Assembly: GCA_945872365.1 (NCBI GenBank)
Contig: CAMBZJ010000010.1
Coordinates: forward strand, 1-64,000
DNA length: 64,000 bases
DNA from: Klebsiella pneumoniae
Lineage (GTDB): Bacteria > Desulfobacterota > Binatia > UBA12015
Reading direction: 5' to 3'
Position 1 is the first letter of the stretch; every line of letters begins with the position of its first letter. Shown here piece after piece: positions 20,773 through 30,021 of this stretch. Under the pieces are notes generated by a model that saw only the letters and a program-made list of their open reading frames with translations, did no database searches and was not told the DNA's origin. The position numbers and the translations under genes were made by a program.

Positions 20773-21920
20773 AGCGGCCTGTCGCGGTGGTCGGCGTCGG
20801 GCAGACGCACCACACGTCCAAGCGCGGCGACGTGAACGTCGCCGAACTCGTGCGCGAAGCCGTCGATCGGGCGCTGGTCGACGCCGGCCTCCAGCACGAC
20901 GACATCGACGCCATCGTGATGGGCAAGGCGCCCGACCCGCTCGAGGGCATCATGCAGCCCGAGCAGTATCTGGCCGGGGCGCTCGGCGCGCATATGAAGC
21001 CGATCATCCGCGTCCACACGGCGGGTTCGGTGGGCTGCACGACCGCGCTCACCGCCGCGACGCACGTCGCCTCGGGCCTCTACGGCCGCATCCTGGCGAT
21101 CGCCTTCGAGAAGCAGTCCGAGGGCAACGCGATGTGGGCGTTGTCGCCGAACTACGCCTTCACGCAACCGATGGTCGCCGGTGCGGGCGGCTTTTTCGCT
21201 CCCTACTGCCGCGCCTACATTGCGCGCAGCGGGGCGCCCGGTCACATCGGTGCGGTGGTGGCGGCCAACGCACGCGAGAACGCGAGCCGCAACGAGTACG
21301 CACACCTCCGCGACCCGATGACCGTCGAGGACGCCCTGAACTCGCCCATGCTCTGGGAGCCGATCCGCCTCTCCGAGACCTGCCCGTCCTCCGACGGTGC
21401 GATCGCACTCGTGATGTCGAACGAGGACCACGCGCGGCGCGGTCCTCGCAAGCCCGCCTGGCTCAAGGCGGGTGCCACGTTCACCGAGCCGATGTACGTT
21501 CCCGGTCGCGATCAGGTGAGCCCGCTCGCGGGTCGCACCTGCGCGAAGTGGGTCTACGAGAAGGCGGGTATCCGCGACCCGTGGAACGAGATCCAGGTCG
21601 CCGAGATCTACGTCCCGTTCTCCTGGTACGAGCCGATGTGGCTCGAAAACCTGGGCTTCGCCCCCCTCAACGAGGGCTGGAAGGTCGTCGATCGGGGCGA
21701 CCAGAAGATGGGCCGCCACCTGCCGATCAACCCCTCGGGAGGGGTGCTCAACACCAATCCGATCGGTGCCTCGGGCATGCTGCGCTTCGGTGAGGCTGCG
21801 CTTCAGGTGATGGGCCGCGCCGGCGAGCACCAGGTCGGGGGCGTGAAGACGGCGCTCGGTCACGCCTACGGCGGCGGCGCGCAGTACTTCTCGATCGGGA
21901 TCCTCGGCGCGGAACTCTGA
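20769..21920 (+). CDS. Thiolase-fold protein of the SCP2/Ltp type (second)
   Basis: The ATG at 20769 overlaps the previous stop, and GGAGGT lies just upstream (20759-20764). The 383-aa product reads RPVAVVGVGQTHHT, KPIIRVHTAGSVGCTTAL and KTALGHAYGGGAQ. The VHTAGSVG segment stands where typical SCP2 thiolases have NNNCSTG, so the nucleophilic Cys is replaced by Ala; the C-terminal His block is kept. SCP2-type proteins with this change include the retro-aldolase Ltp2, which works with a DUF35 partner on cholesterol side-chain intermediates. The assignment here is by analogy. Confidence 0.8.
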   Translation: MKRPVAVVGVGQTHHTSKRGDVNVAELVREAVDRALVDAGLQHDDIDAIVMGKAPDPLEGIMQPEQYLAGALGAHMKPIIRVHTAGSVGCTTALTAATHVASGLYGRILAIAFEKQSEGNAMWALSPNYAFTQPMVAGAGGFFAPYCRAYIARSGAPGHIGAVVAANARENASRNEYAHLRDPMTVEDALNSPMLWEPIRLSETCPSSDGAIALVMSNEDHARRGPRKPAWLKAGATFTEPMYVPGRDQVSPLAGRTCAKWVYEKAGIRDPWNEIQVAEIYVPFSWYEPMWLENLGFAPLNEGWKVVDRGDQKMGRHLPINPSGGVLNTNPIGASGMLRFGEAALQVMGRAGEHQVGGVKTALGHAYGGGAQYFSIGILGAEL

Positions 21921-21934
21921 AGGGGAGCAAGGCC

Positions 21935-22747
21935 ATGTCGGAACCAGCCGTCGTCTACGAGAAGAAGGAAGGCGTCGCCCTCGTGCGGATGAACCGCCCG
22001 CAGGTGCGCAACGCGATGAACGCCGAGATGCTCTGCCGGCTCTCCGATGCCTGGCAGGACGTGAGCGACGATCCCGAGGTCCGCTGCGCGATCCTGACCG
22101 GCACCGGCGACGAGGCCTTCTGCGCCGGGGCCGACCTCGGCGACTTCATCCCCATGATGCAGGGCTTCAAGCCGCCCAAGGACGAGTGGGACGAGCGCGC
22201 CAAGGCCGACCCGGGTATCATCTTCAAGGGACTCCTGCGCGGCTTCGACGTCATGAAGCCGATCATCGCCGCGGTGAACGGCCACTCCTACGCGGGCGGC
22301 ACCGAGATTCTGCAGGCGACCGACATCCGGATCGTCGCCGACGAGGCGCGTCTCGCGATCTCGGAGGTGAAGCGCAGCCTGTTCCCGATGGGCGGCTCGA
22401 CCGTCCGGCTGGTGCGCCAGATCCCCTGGGCGATCGCGATGGAGATCCTGCTCACCGGCGAGCCGATCACGGCGCAGGAGGCGCATCGCATCGGCTTCGT
22501 GAACCGGGTCGTGCCGCGGTCACAGGTGCTGCCCGAGGCGCTGCGCTTCGCGGGGATCCTCGCGGAGAACGGGCCGCTCGCGGTGCAGGCGGTCAAGAAG
22601 GCCGTGCTGGCGGGGAGCGGGCTTTCGATCGAGGCGGCGCTCGGGAAGGAAATGGAAATCGGGATCTCGGTCTCGGCGTCCGAGGATGCGCGCGAGGGGC
22701 CGCGTGCGTTCAAGGAGAAGCGCAAGGCGGTTTACAAGGGGCGCTGA
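21935..22747 (+). CDS. Enoyl-CoA hydratase/isomerase (crotonase family)
   Basis: The 270-aa product starts at the ATG at 21935 with GGGGAG at 21922-21927. It shows the crotonase pattern: RPQVRNAMN, GDEAFCAGADLGDF (oxyanion hole), KPIIAAVNGHSYAGGTEIL (second oxyanion half) and EVKRSLFPMGGSTVRL. These enzymes hydrate or isomerise enoyl-CoA. It is the last gene of the operon that begins at 18638, 14 bases after the second thiolase-fold gene. Its presence with thiolase-fold and DUF35 proteins supports a beta-oxidation-like side-chain pathway. Confidence 0.88.
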   Translation: MSEPAVVYEKKEGVALVRMNRPQVRNAMNAEMLCRLSDAWQDVSDDPEVRCAILTGTGDEAFCAGADLGDFIPMMQGFKPPKDEWDERAKADPGIIFKGLLRGFDVMKPIIAAVNGHSYAGGTEILQATDIRIVADEARLAISEVKRSLFPMGGSTVRLVRQIPWAIAMEILLTGEPITAQEAHRIGFVNRVVPRSQVLPEALRFAGILAENGPLAVQAVKKAVLAGSGLSIEAALGKEMEIGISVSASEDAREGPRAFKEKRKAVYKGR

Positions 22748-22814
22748 GCACGAGCGGCCGTCGACGGGCGCGGGGGGGACGGCCGGGGCGCGACGTCGTC
22801 GGCGCAGGGGCGGG

Positions 22815-23684
22815 TCAGAGGAGGGCGCTGGAGGTGCCGACGAGGGTTTTGACGCCGTCGGGCTTTTCGCACCAGACGTCGCAGTGGCGTCGCGTCTTGT
22901 CGCCCTCGGGCACGTCCTCGCGGACCCGCCCGCGCACCGCGACGACGTCGCTGCCCCAGACCACGTTCACCAGGCGGACGTCGAGTTTGCCGCCGCACTG
23001 CCAGCCGTCGCCGAAACTGCGCGTCATCAGCTCCGAGACGAAGCAGATCGACATCATCCCCTGCACCACGACGTCGGGAAAGCCCAGCGCCAGCGCCATC
23101 TCCCGGTCGTTGTGGTAGTTTTTGCCGGGGCCGGAGAACGCGTCGCACATCTCCTGGGTGATCGGTCGCGAAAGCGGATCGAGGTCGGCACCTTCGCCCT
23201 CGCCGACGCGGAAGGTGCGGTCGGAGCGCTTCTCGCGCTCGCGGTCGACAGCAAAGCCCTTGCGCTCGTCCTGGACGAGGAAGCTCTGGTGGGTGCGGCC
23301 GCGCTGCAACCAGCGGCCGTCGGGGGTGGTGACGAGCACCTCGTTCACGATGTAGTCGCGATCGCGCTTGCGGTAGCGCTCGACGACGGTCGAGCGGGTG
23401 CGGATGTGCTCACCGACGCGCATCGGGTGAAAGAACTCCCACTCCTGGCGCGCGTGCAGGTTGCCGAAGATGTTGGGCAGGTACCAGCCGAGGTCCGCAT
23501 AGACCTCGGAATGGAAGAGCAGCGCCGGCGCGCCCGTGCCCGGCCCGGGCGGCTCTTCGCCCGTCCAGCCGAAGCGGTCGGAGGTTCCGGTCGCGTGTCG
23601 CCGCAGCAGGTCCGGGCCGATCGCGTACTCGTGGCCGCCCATGTCGCGTCCGACGAAGACACCTCGCGGGTCATGGAAATCCAT
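22815..23684 (-). CDS. MaoC-like/FAS1-type hot-dog dehydratase
   Basis: Starting at 23684 (MDFHDPRG, with a GGGAGG 9 bases upstream) the product is 289 aa with two hot-dog halves. The C-terminal half contains ITQEMCDAFSGPGKNYHNDREMALALGFPDVVVQGM, which matches the MaoC hydratase block with Asp and His catalytic candidates in the HND and GFPDVVVQG region. The family hydrates enoyl-CoA (R-specific). It reads against the DUF35 operon and diverges from the alpha/beta hydrolase, 160 bases away. It likely belongs to the same catabolic region. Confidence 0.78.
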   Translation of the reverse strand: MDFHDPRGVFVGRDMGGHEYAIGPDLLRRHATGTSDRFGWTGEEPPGPGTGAPALLFHSEVYADLGWYLPNIFGNLHARQEWEFFHPMRVGEHIRTRSTVVERYRKRDRDYIVNEVLVTTPDGRWLQRGRTHQSFLVQDERKGFAVDREREKRSDRTFRVGEGEGADLDPLSRPITQEMCDAFSGPGKNYHNDREMALALGFPDVVVQGMMSICFVSELMTRSFGDGWQCGGKLDVRLVNVVWGSDVVAVRGRVREDVPEGDKTRRHCDVWCEKPDGVKTLVGTSSALL

Positions 23685-23844
23685 GGTCAGCTCGCCTCCC
23701 GGGATGGAGCGAACCACGCCGGGCAAGCGGGTGTCCAGCGCGACGCTGCGACGCGGTGGCCTCCTCCGGTATAGGCTCGTGGCGGGCCGCGCCTGACGCG
23801 CGGCCGCAGGAGTCCGCGATCCGCGGACGGGGAGGGTCCATACC

Positions 23845-24687
23845 ATGGCGACGGTCCGGGTCGGCGATATCGACGTCTACTACGAGGAGCACGGCAGCGG
23901 TCCGCCCCTTCTCTTGATCATGGGCCTCGCGACCGACTCGACGGCATGGGCCTTCCAGTTGCCGGAGTTCGCCCGGCACTACCGCGCGATCGCCTTCGAC
24001 AACCGCGGCGTGGGCCGTACCTCGAAGCCCGCCGGACCCTACTCGATCCACCAGATGGCCGACGACGCCACGGGCGTCATGGACGCGCTCGGCGTCGCCC
24101 GTGCCCACGTGCTCGGCGTCTCGATGGGCGGCATGATCGCCCAGGAACTGGCGCTGCGTCATCCCGAGCGCGTCTCGGCTCTCGTGCTGGCCTGCACCTT
24201 CCCGGAGCCCGACGCGACCGTCGAGGACCGGCGCAGCTTCATGGTCGGGCAGCTCGGCGGGCAGGTCTCCGCCGACGGCGAACTCCAGATCGACGTCGCC
24301 AGCCTGAACCCGTTGCTCTTCGTCCAGCAGATGCTGCCCGCGGTCTTCAACCCGTCGTTCATCGCGAGCGACCTGCCGAAGCTCATGCAGGTGTTCGCGG
24401 GTGCCCTGCAGTACGGGTTCAGCATGGAGGCGATCCTCGGGCAGGTCGCGGCCGTCATGGGGCATCGCGCGACCGACCGGCTGCACCGGATCGCCGTGCC
24501 GACGCTCGTCCTCACGGGCGACGCCGACCAACTCGTCGCGCCCTCGAACTCCGACATCCTCGCGCGGGAGATCCCCGGTGCGAAGCTGGTGAAGGTCCCC
24601 GGCGGCAGCCACGGCTTCAACTTCGAGACACCCGAGGTCTTCAACCGCGAGGTGATCGACTTCCTCGCGGGCGTTCCGACGCCCTGA
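23845..24687 (+). CDS. Alpha/beta-fold hydrolase
   Basis: The 280-aa product has a complete set of alpha/beta hydrolase marks: PPLLLIMGLATDS (oxyanion loop), FDNRGVGRTSKP, nucleophile elbow LGVSMGG with Ser93, a GDADQLV acid and a GGSHGFN histidine. Such enzymes open lactones, esters or ring C-C bonds (the meta-cleavage hydrolase group is related). It diverges from the MaoC-like gene. The substrate is unknown; the neighbourhood suggests an acyl or ring-cleavage product. Confidence 0.85.
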   Translation: MATVRVGDIDVYYEEHGSGPPLLLIMGLATDSTAWAFQLPEFARHYRAIAFDNRGVGRTSKPAGPYSIHQMADDATGVMDALGVARAHVLGVSMGGMIAQELALRHPERVSALVLACTFPEPDATVEDRRSFMVGQLGGQVSADGELQIDVASLNPLLFVQQMLPAVFNPSFIASDLPKLMQVFAGALQYGFSMEAILGQVAAVMGHRATDRLHRIAVPTLVLTGDADQLVAPSNSDILAREIPGAKLVKVPGGSHGFNFETPEVFNREVIDFLAGVPTP

Positions 24688-24787
24688 CGGCGGATTCGCA
24701 CCGCAGCGCACCCCGGTTCGACCTGCGAGCTGCGGGCACGGCACGCGTCTCGCCAGGCGGTGCTGCGCCGCGCGCCGCGCCCGTCGT

Positions 24788-26005
24788 TCAGACGACGCGC
24801 GCGGCGGCGAGCGACTCGATTTCTTCGCGATCGAGGTCGAGCCAGGAGCGCAGCACCTCGGCCGTGTGCTCGCCGAGGCGTGGCGCCGGGGTGGTCGGCG
24901 GCAGGTCGGCGCGTCCGGCGCCGCTTGCCGGGTCGCGCAGCTGGATCGGGCTGCCGAGCACCCGTACCTCGCCCCAGCCCTCGTAGAAGACCCGGCGCAA
25001 GAGGCCCTGCTCCTCGACGTAGGCATCGTCGATCGCCTCGGCGAGTGCGCGCACCGGCGCACACGGTACCGCTGCCGCGTGCAGGAGCGCAATCGCAGCT
25101 TCACGCGTGCGGGTCTTCGACCAGTCCACCACCCGGGCGTCGATCCGGTCGCGCTGCGCGGCGCGCGCGCGGCCGCTGCCGAGCGTGGGATCCCCGGCGA
25201 GATCCCGGTCGCCGGTCGCTTCGCAGAACGCCCGCCAGTGCGCGTCGGTGACGCACATGATCGCGACCCAGCCGTCGGTCGTCGGGTAGATGCCGTAGGG
25301 ACTCGACCCGGGCACCGAGTGGCGGTTGCCGGTGCGGCCGGGATCGACTCCGGTTTCGAGGTAGGGCGACGCATAGGCCATGAGTGCCGGGAACGTCGCG
25401 TCGAGCATCGGCACCTCGACCGGGCGGCCGAGGCCGGTGCGGTCGCGCTCGCGCAGCGCGAGCAGGATCGCCGCGAAGAGGTGCGCCGCGCCGAGCATGT
25501 CGCAGAGCGTCGCTCCCGCCTTCACCGGGGGCTGGTCGGGGAAACCGGTCATCGCCATGTGCCCGGAGATCGCCTGCACCGTGAAGTCCATCGCTCCGAA
25601 GTTCGCGTAGGCGCTGCCGGCGCGATAGCCCCGCCCCGAGGCGAGAACCAGCCGCGGGTTCGCTGCGGAGAGTGCATCCCAGCCGAGCCGGAGTCCGCGC
25701 AGGACGCCGTCGTCGCGGAAGTTCTCCAGGACGACGTCGGCGCGGGCAGCGAGTCGCAGGAAGAGATCCCGCCCGCGCGGCTGCTTCAGGTCGATCGCGA
25801 CGCCCTTCTTGCCCGAGTTGAGCATGAGGAAGGAGTAACTGGCGCCGCCGGGCGAGATCGCGTGGCGTCGCACGATCTCTCCGCCGGGCGGCTCCACCTT
25901 GACGACCTCGGCCCCCTGCGCGGCCAGCAGCATGCCGCAGTAGGGCCCGTTGTAAACCTGGCCCAGGTCGAGGACGCGGAGTCCCGCGAGCGGTTGAGCA
26001 TCCAC
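24788..26005 (-). CDS. CaiB/BaiF family CoA transferase
   Basis: Members move CoA between carboxylic acids through an aspartyl-CoA intermediate. The 405-aa product has GLRVLDLGQVYNGPYCGMLLA at the start, EVVKVEPPGG, the catalytic block NFGAMDFTVQAISG (Asp140 expected as nucleophile) and a central VDV-like GRPVEVPMLDATFPAL segment. It shares the minus strand with the SDR gene (12 bases apart), so they probably form an operon that activates or exchanges CoA on the substrate of this region. Confidence 0.88.
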   Translation of the reverse strand: MDAQPLAGLRVLDLGQVYNGPYCGMLLAAQGAEVVKVEPPGGEIVRRHAISPGGASYSFLMLNSGKKGVAIDLKQPRGRDLFLRLAARADVVLENFRDDGVLRGLRLGWDALSAANPRLVLASGRGYRAGSAYANFGAMDFTVQAISGHMAMTGFPDQPPVKAGATLCDMLGAAHLFAAILLALRERDRTGLGRPVEVPMLDATFPALMAYASPYLETGVDPGRTGNRHSVPGSSPYGIYPTTDGWVAIMCVTDAHWRAFCEATGDRDLAGDPTLGSGRARAAQRDRIDARVVDWSKTRTREAAIALLHAAAVPCAPVRALAEAIDDAYVEEQGLLRRVFYEGWGEVRVLGSPIQLRDPASGAGRADLPPTTPAPRLGEHTAEVLRSWLDLDREEIESLAAARVV

Positions 26006-26017
26006 GCCGGTCGCCCC

Positions 26018-26794
26018 TCAGGCCGTCGTCATGCCGCCGTCGACGGTGTACACGGCGCCATTCACGAAGCGGGCATCGTCGCTGAACAGGAAGGCGACCA
26101 CGCCCGCGACCTCGTCGGCGGTCGCGTAGCGGCCGAGCGGGATGCGGGCCGTCATGAGGGCCTGTGCGACCTCGGGAGCGCCGGGCGAGAAGCCCTCTTC
26201 GAGCGAGCGCATCATGCGCGTGTCGACCGGCGAAGGGCAGATGGCGTTCACCCGGACCCCGGCGGGGCCGCCGGCGGTCGCGGCCGCCCGGGTGAGCCCG
26301 ATGAGTGCATGCTTGCTCGTGACGTAGGCGCACACGAGCGGGTTTCCGGTCAGGCCGGCCACCGACGAGGTGTTGACGATCGAGCCGCCGCCGCGCGCCC
26401 GGATCGCCGGCATCGCGTGCTTGATGGAGAGCCACGCACCGCGCACGTTCACCGCCATCACCCGGTCGAAGACCTCGTCGGGATACTCCTCGAAGGGGGC
26501 GACCACCCCCTCGATGCCCGCGTTGTTGAACAGGAAGTCGATCCCGCCGAATCGCTGCAGCGACGCAGCGACCCAGCGCGCGGCCGCGGCGGAGTCCGAG
26601 ACGTCGGCCGCGAGTGGCAGCGCCTCGGTGCCGAACGACTCCGCCCGTCGCGCGACCTCCTCGACGCCGTCGCGATCGAGGTCGACTGCGACGATGCGCG
26701 CACCCTCGGAGGCGAGCCGTGCGGCCGTCGCACGGCCGATGCCGCCCGCCGCCCCGGTGATCACCGCCACTTTGCCCTCGAATCGCCCCGCCAT
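26018..26794 (-). CDS. Short-chain dehydrogenase/reductase (SDR)
   Basis: The 258-aa product has the classical SDR features: cofactor loop TGAAGGIG (residues 13-20), DL at the end of strand 2 (NAD preference likely), NNAG at 90-93, and the catalytic Ser144, Tyr157 and Lys161. The C-terminus ends in VNGAVYTVDGGMTTA. It likely oxidises a hydroxy-acyl or alcohol intermediate. It is upstream of the CoA transferase on the same strand. Confidence 0.9.
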   Translation of the reverse strand: MAGRFEGKVAVITGAAGGIGRATAARLASEGARIVAVDLDRDGVEEVARRAESFGTEALPLAADVSDSAAAARWVAASLQRFGGIDFLFNNAGIEGVVAPFEEYPDEVFDRVMAVNVRGAWLSIKHAMPAIRARGGGSIVNTSSVAGLTGNPLVCAYVTSKHALIGLTRAAATAGGPAGVRVNAICPSPVDTRMMRSLEEGFSPGAPEVAQALMTARIPLGRYATADEVAGVVAFLFSDDARFVNGAVYTVDGGMTTA

Positions 26795-26885
26795 GGATCT
26801 CTCTCCCCTGGAATCGCGTCCGCCCGCGGAGGTCTTGCTCTGCCACGTCGGAAGTCGGTGCGCGAGCGGGTGCGGGCGCCGCGCG

Positions 26886-28157
26886 TCAGGCGGCGGGATC
26901 GTCGACTGGCGCGCCGGGTTCGCCGCGCGACACGACGACCGCGGCGGCCAGGTCGCCGGTCACGTTGAGCGTCGTCCGGCACATGTCGAGCAGGCGATCG
27001 ACGCCGAGGACCAGACCCACCCCCTCGGCCGGCACGCCGACCGAGGCGAGGATCATCGCGACGACCGGGATGGACCCCGCCGGCACGCCGGCGGTTCCGA
27101 TCCCGCCGAGGATGCAGACGAAGGCGACGCTCACCTGCTGGGCGATCGTCAGCCGCACCCCGTAGAACTGGGCGAGAAAGAGCACGGTCACGCCCTCGAA
27201 GAGCGCGGTTCCGTTCTGGTTCGCGGTCGAGCCGATCGTCAGCACGAAGCGGCTGACCTGGGGCGGCAGGCGCAGGCGCTCCTCGGCGACGAGCAGCGCG
27301 GTGGGCAGCGTCGCATTGCTGGAGGAGGTCGAGAAGGCGGTCAGCATCGCCGGGCGGATGTCGCGGAAGAAGCGCGTCGGACTCATGCCGCCGAGCCAGC
27401 GGACGGCGATCGGGTAGACGACGAACTGCTGCAGGGCGAGTCCCAGGAGCACGACCCCGACGAAGCTACCGAGTTGCATCAGCACGCCCCAGCCGAGTCG
27501 CGCCACGGTCGAGAAGACGAGGCAGGCCACGCCGAGGGGTGCCAATCGGATGACCAGTCCGAGCAGGCGCATGGTGACGTCGTAGAGGCCTTGGAGGCCC
27601 TTCTCGAAGCGCCGCGCCGCGTCGGTCTCGGTAAGCGAGATTCCGATCCCGAGCAGGAGCGAAAACACCATGACCGCGAGCACGTCCCCGTCGGCCATCG
27701 CGCGCACGACGTTGTTCGGCACGAGTTGAACGACGAAGTCGACCCCGTCGGTCCGGGCGGGCGGCGCGGTCGGCGCGGCCCGGGCCGCCTGCGCGAGCAG
27801 CCGGGCCCGCAACTCCTCGGGCAGGCCCGCGCCGGGCTGGAGCCAGTTCACGAGCCCGACGCCGATCGCCACGGCGATCGTCGAGACGACGACCGTGTAG
27901 ACGAAGGTCTTCAGCCCGATTCTTCCGAGGCTGCGAAGGTCGCCCAGGCCGGCGATCCCGAGCGCCAGCGAGGAGATCACCAGCGGCAGGACGAGCATGA
28001 ACAGGAGCCGCAGGAAGATCTTGCCGATGGGTTCGATCAGGTTTGCGACCAGCATCTCGAGCCAGGGCGAGCCTCCGGCGAGCAGGTGGGCTGCCGTGCC
28101 GAAGGCGATGCCCAGAGCGAGGCCGCGGAGCATTCCGAAGGAGGGATCGTCGCGCAT
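26886..28157 (-). CDS. Dicarboxylate/amino acid:cation symporter (DAACS, GltP-like)
   Basis: Starting at 28157 (MRDDPSFG) the product is 423 aa with about eight membrane helices and two re-entrant loops. The diagnostic motifs are the serine-rich STSSSNATLPTAL and the transport motifs GSTANQNGTALFEG and DRLLDMCRTTLNVTGD. The family moves C4-dicarboxylates, glutamate or aspartate with Na+ or H+. It is 91 bases upstream of the SDR and could feed the catabolic region, although its natural substrate cannot be distinguished here. Confidence 0.9.
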   Translation of the reverse strand: MRDDPSFGMLRGLALGIAFGTAAHLLAGGSPWLEMLVANLIEPIGKIFLRLLFMLVLPLVISSLALGIAGLGDLRSLGRIGLKTFVYTVVVSTIAVAIGVGLVNWLQPGAGLPEELRARLLAQAARAAPTAPPARTDGVDFVVQLVPNNVVRAMADGDVLAVMVFSLLLGIGISLTETDAARRFEKGLQGLYDVTMRLLGLVIRLAPLGVACLVFSTVARLGWGVLMQLGSFVGVVLLGLALQQFVVYPIAVRWLGGMSPTRFFRDIRPAMLTAFSTSSSNATLPTALLVAEERLRLPPQVSRFVLTIGSTANQNGTALFEGVTVLFLAQFYGVRLTIAQQVSVAFVCILGGIGTAGVPAGSIPVVAMILASVGVPAEGVGLVLGVDRLLDMCRTTLNVTGDLAAAVVVSRGEPGAPVDDPAA

Positions 28158-28356
28158 GCGTAGCGCAGGGTATGCGCGTCGATGGGCGCGCCGCAAACCC
28201 GGGCTGCGGCCCCGGTACGCGGATGCGGGGCCGCGGTGCGCGGCGGCGCCAGCACCTTCCGTGCCGTCCGTCGCGTGACAGGCTTCTCGCACTGCGGGGT
28301 GCTTTGTGATTGTGAGGCGCCGGAGCAGACCCGCGCGGCCGGCGGGAACCCGTCCG

Positions 28357-30021
28357 ATGTTGAAGAGGCTCGTCGTCTTTCTGTCCCTTTCGGTCTTCTC
28401 GCTCGTCGCCTGCGAGATGGTCGCACGCTGGGTCTATGGTCGCGTCCAGGGGCATCCAGTGGACTTCCGGCCGGTCGACGCCCGCAAGCGCGAGCTGCTC
28501 GCCGAGGCGATCGCGCTCGGGCCGTCGGCCGATCCCGCCGTCCCGAGCGACCCCTGGGCCTTGCATCCCTACCTCGGCGTGCTGCGCGACCCGGCCGTTG
28601 CGCTCGAGCCCCCCCCCGGCGACCCGGGCCTCCCGGTCTCTGCCTTCGGCTTCGTCGACGACAAGTCGCCGATCGTCGAGGCCTCGCCCGACCGCCTCGT
28701 CGTGGGCCTGTTCGGGGGTGCGGTCGCGTGGCGGGTGTCGAAGGACGGCGCCGCGGCGATCGAGGCGGCTCTCGCGCGCGTACCCGCCCTGCGCGGGCGC
28801 AAGCTCGTGCTCGTTCGCACGGCGATCGACGGCGGGAAGCAGCCCCAGCAACTGCTCGCACTCACCTGGCTGCTCTCGCTCGGCGCGCACTTCGACGCGG
28901 TGGTGGATCTCGACGGGTACGACGAGGTCGTCGTGCCGGTTCGTGCCAACGCGGCCCGCGGCGTGAACCTCGCCTACCCGGGCGGGTGGGACCTGCAGTT
29001 CGCGCGCTTCCAGGACCCGGTGCGCGGTCGGCTCGACGGCGAGATCGCGACCATGACGCGATTGCGCGGTTGGTGGGCCGAAGCCTTTCTCCTGCCGCAA
29101 CTGCGCTCGAGCGCACTCGCGACTCTCGTCTGGCGTGCCGGCGACGACGCGATCGCCCGCAAGACCGTCGACCGTCGGCTCGAACTCGCCGATCGGGGCG
29201 GGCAACTCGACCAGCGACGGCACTCGTTCGCGGAGCACGGCCCGCCCCAGGCGTATCCCTCGGAGGAGGCGATGATGGCGGACCTCGTGCGGGTGTGGCG
29301 CGAGAGTTCGCTGCAGATGCACCGGCTCGCCGCGGCCAACGGTATTCTCTACTTCCACTTCCTGCAGCCGACGCCGTACTTTCCGGGCTCGAAGCCGATG
29401 ACGGCGGCTGAGCGTCGCGTGGCGCTGCTTCCCGACGGCGTCGAGGCGAGGAGCGTCGCACGCGCCTACCCGATGCTGCGCGACGCCGCACTCGACCTGC
29501 GCGCGGCAGGCATCCGGTTCCACGACCTGAGCGGCGCCTTCGAAGGGCAGGAGGCTCCGCTCTTCGTCGACCAAGACGGCAGGATCAACGAACGCGGCGC
29601 CGCGATCCTCGGCCGTCGCGTCGGCGAGGCGATGGCGCACGAGTGGCGCGGCCGCGAGGAGGTCGAGGCGCGCGCCGGGGCCGAGGCGGAGGCCGCCCGG
29701 CAGGAGGCTGTCGGGCGCCCGGTCTCGACCTCGACGGAACCGCCGCCCGGGCCCGCGGCGGTCGGGCCCTCGCCGCGGCCGCTCACGGAGGAGGCGACGC
29801 CCGCGCCGGAGCCGACGCCGGAGCCTCCCGTCGAGCCGTCGGCGGGCTTGCCGACCGATGACTCCGCGGACGAACCGAGCCAGGAGCCGACGCCGACCGC
29901 GGTCGGTGTGCGTCGAGGGCCACCCGACCCCGAGGTCGCACCGGCAGGGGCGCGCCGCAATGCGGATCCCGAGCTCGCACCGGGCGGACCGCGCGAGCCG
30001 GAACCCTGGCCGCCGACCTAG
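28357..30021 (+). CDS. Membrane-anchored SGNH-like protein with altered catalytic blocks
   Basis: Starting at the ATG at 28357 the product is 554 aa: a membrane anchor at residues 5-25, an SGNH-like region to about residue 425, and a Pro/Glu-rich tail. The GGxKQPQQLLAL block and FLQPTPYFPGSKP are kept. The nucleophile block reads LFGGAVAW, with Ala122 where GGS is normal; the DGFNE-type block reads DGYDE (Asp189); and the DxxH block reads DQDGRIN with Arg409 in place of His. It is therefore probably not a hydrolase. Its stop overlaps the stop of the convergent coiled-coil gene. A paralogue remnant is at 13238. Confidence 0.6.
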   Translation: MLKRLVVFLSLSVFSLVACEMVARWVYGRVQGHPVDFRPVDARKRELLAEAIALGPSADPAVPSDPWALHPYLGVLRDPAVALEPPPGDPGLPVSAFGFVDDKSPIVEASPDRLVVGLFGGAVAWRVSKDGAAAIEAALARVPALRGRKLVLVRTAIDGGKQPQQLLALTWLLSLGAHFDAVVDLDGYDEVVVPVRANAARGVNLAYPGGWDLQFARFQDPVRGRLDGEIATMTRLRGWWAEAFLLPQLRSSALATLVWRAGDDAIARKTVDRRLELADRGGQLDQRRHSFAEHGPPQAYPSEEAMMADLVRVWRESSLQMHRLAAANGILYFHFLQPTPYFPGSKPMTAAERRVALLPDGVEARSVARAYPMLRDAALDLRAAGIRFHDLSGAFEGQEAPLFVDQDGRINERGAAILGRRVGEAMAHEWRGREEVEARAGAEAEAARQEAVGRPVSTSTEPPPGPAAVGPSPRPLTEEATPAPEPTPEPPVEPSAGLPTDDSADEPSQEPTPTAVGVRRGPPDPEVAPAGARRNADPELAPGGPREPEPWPPT

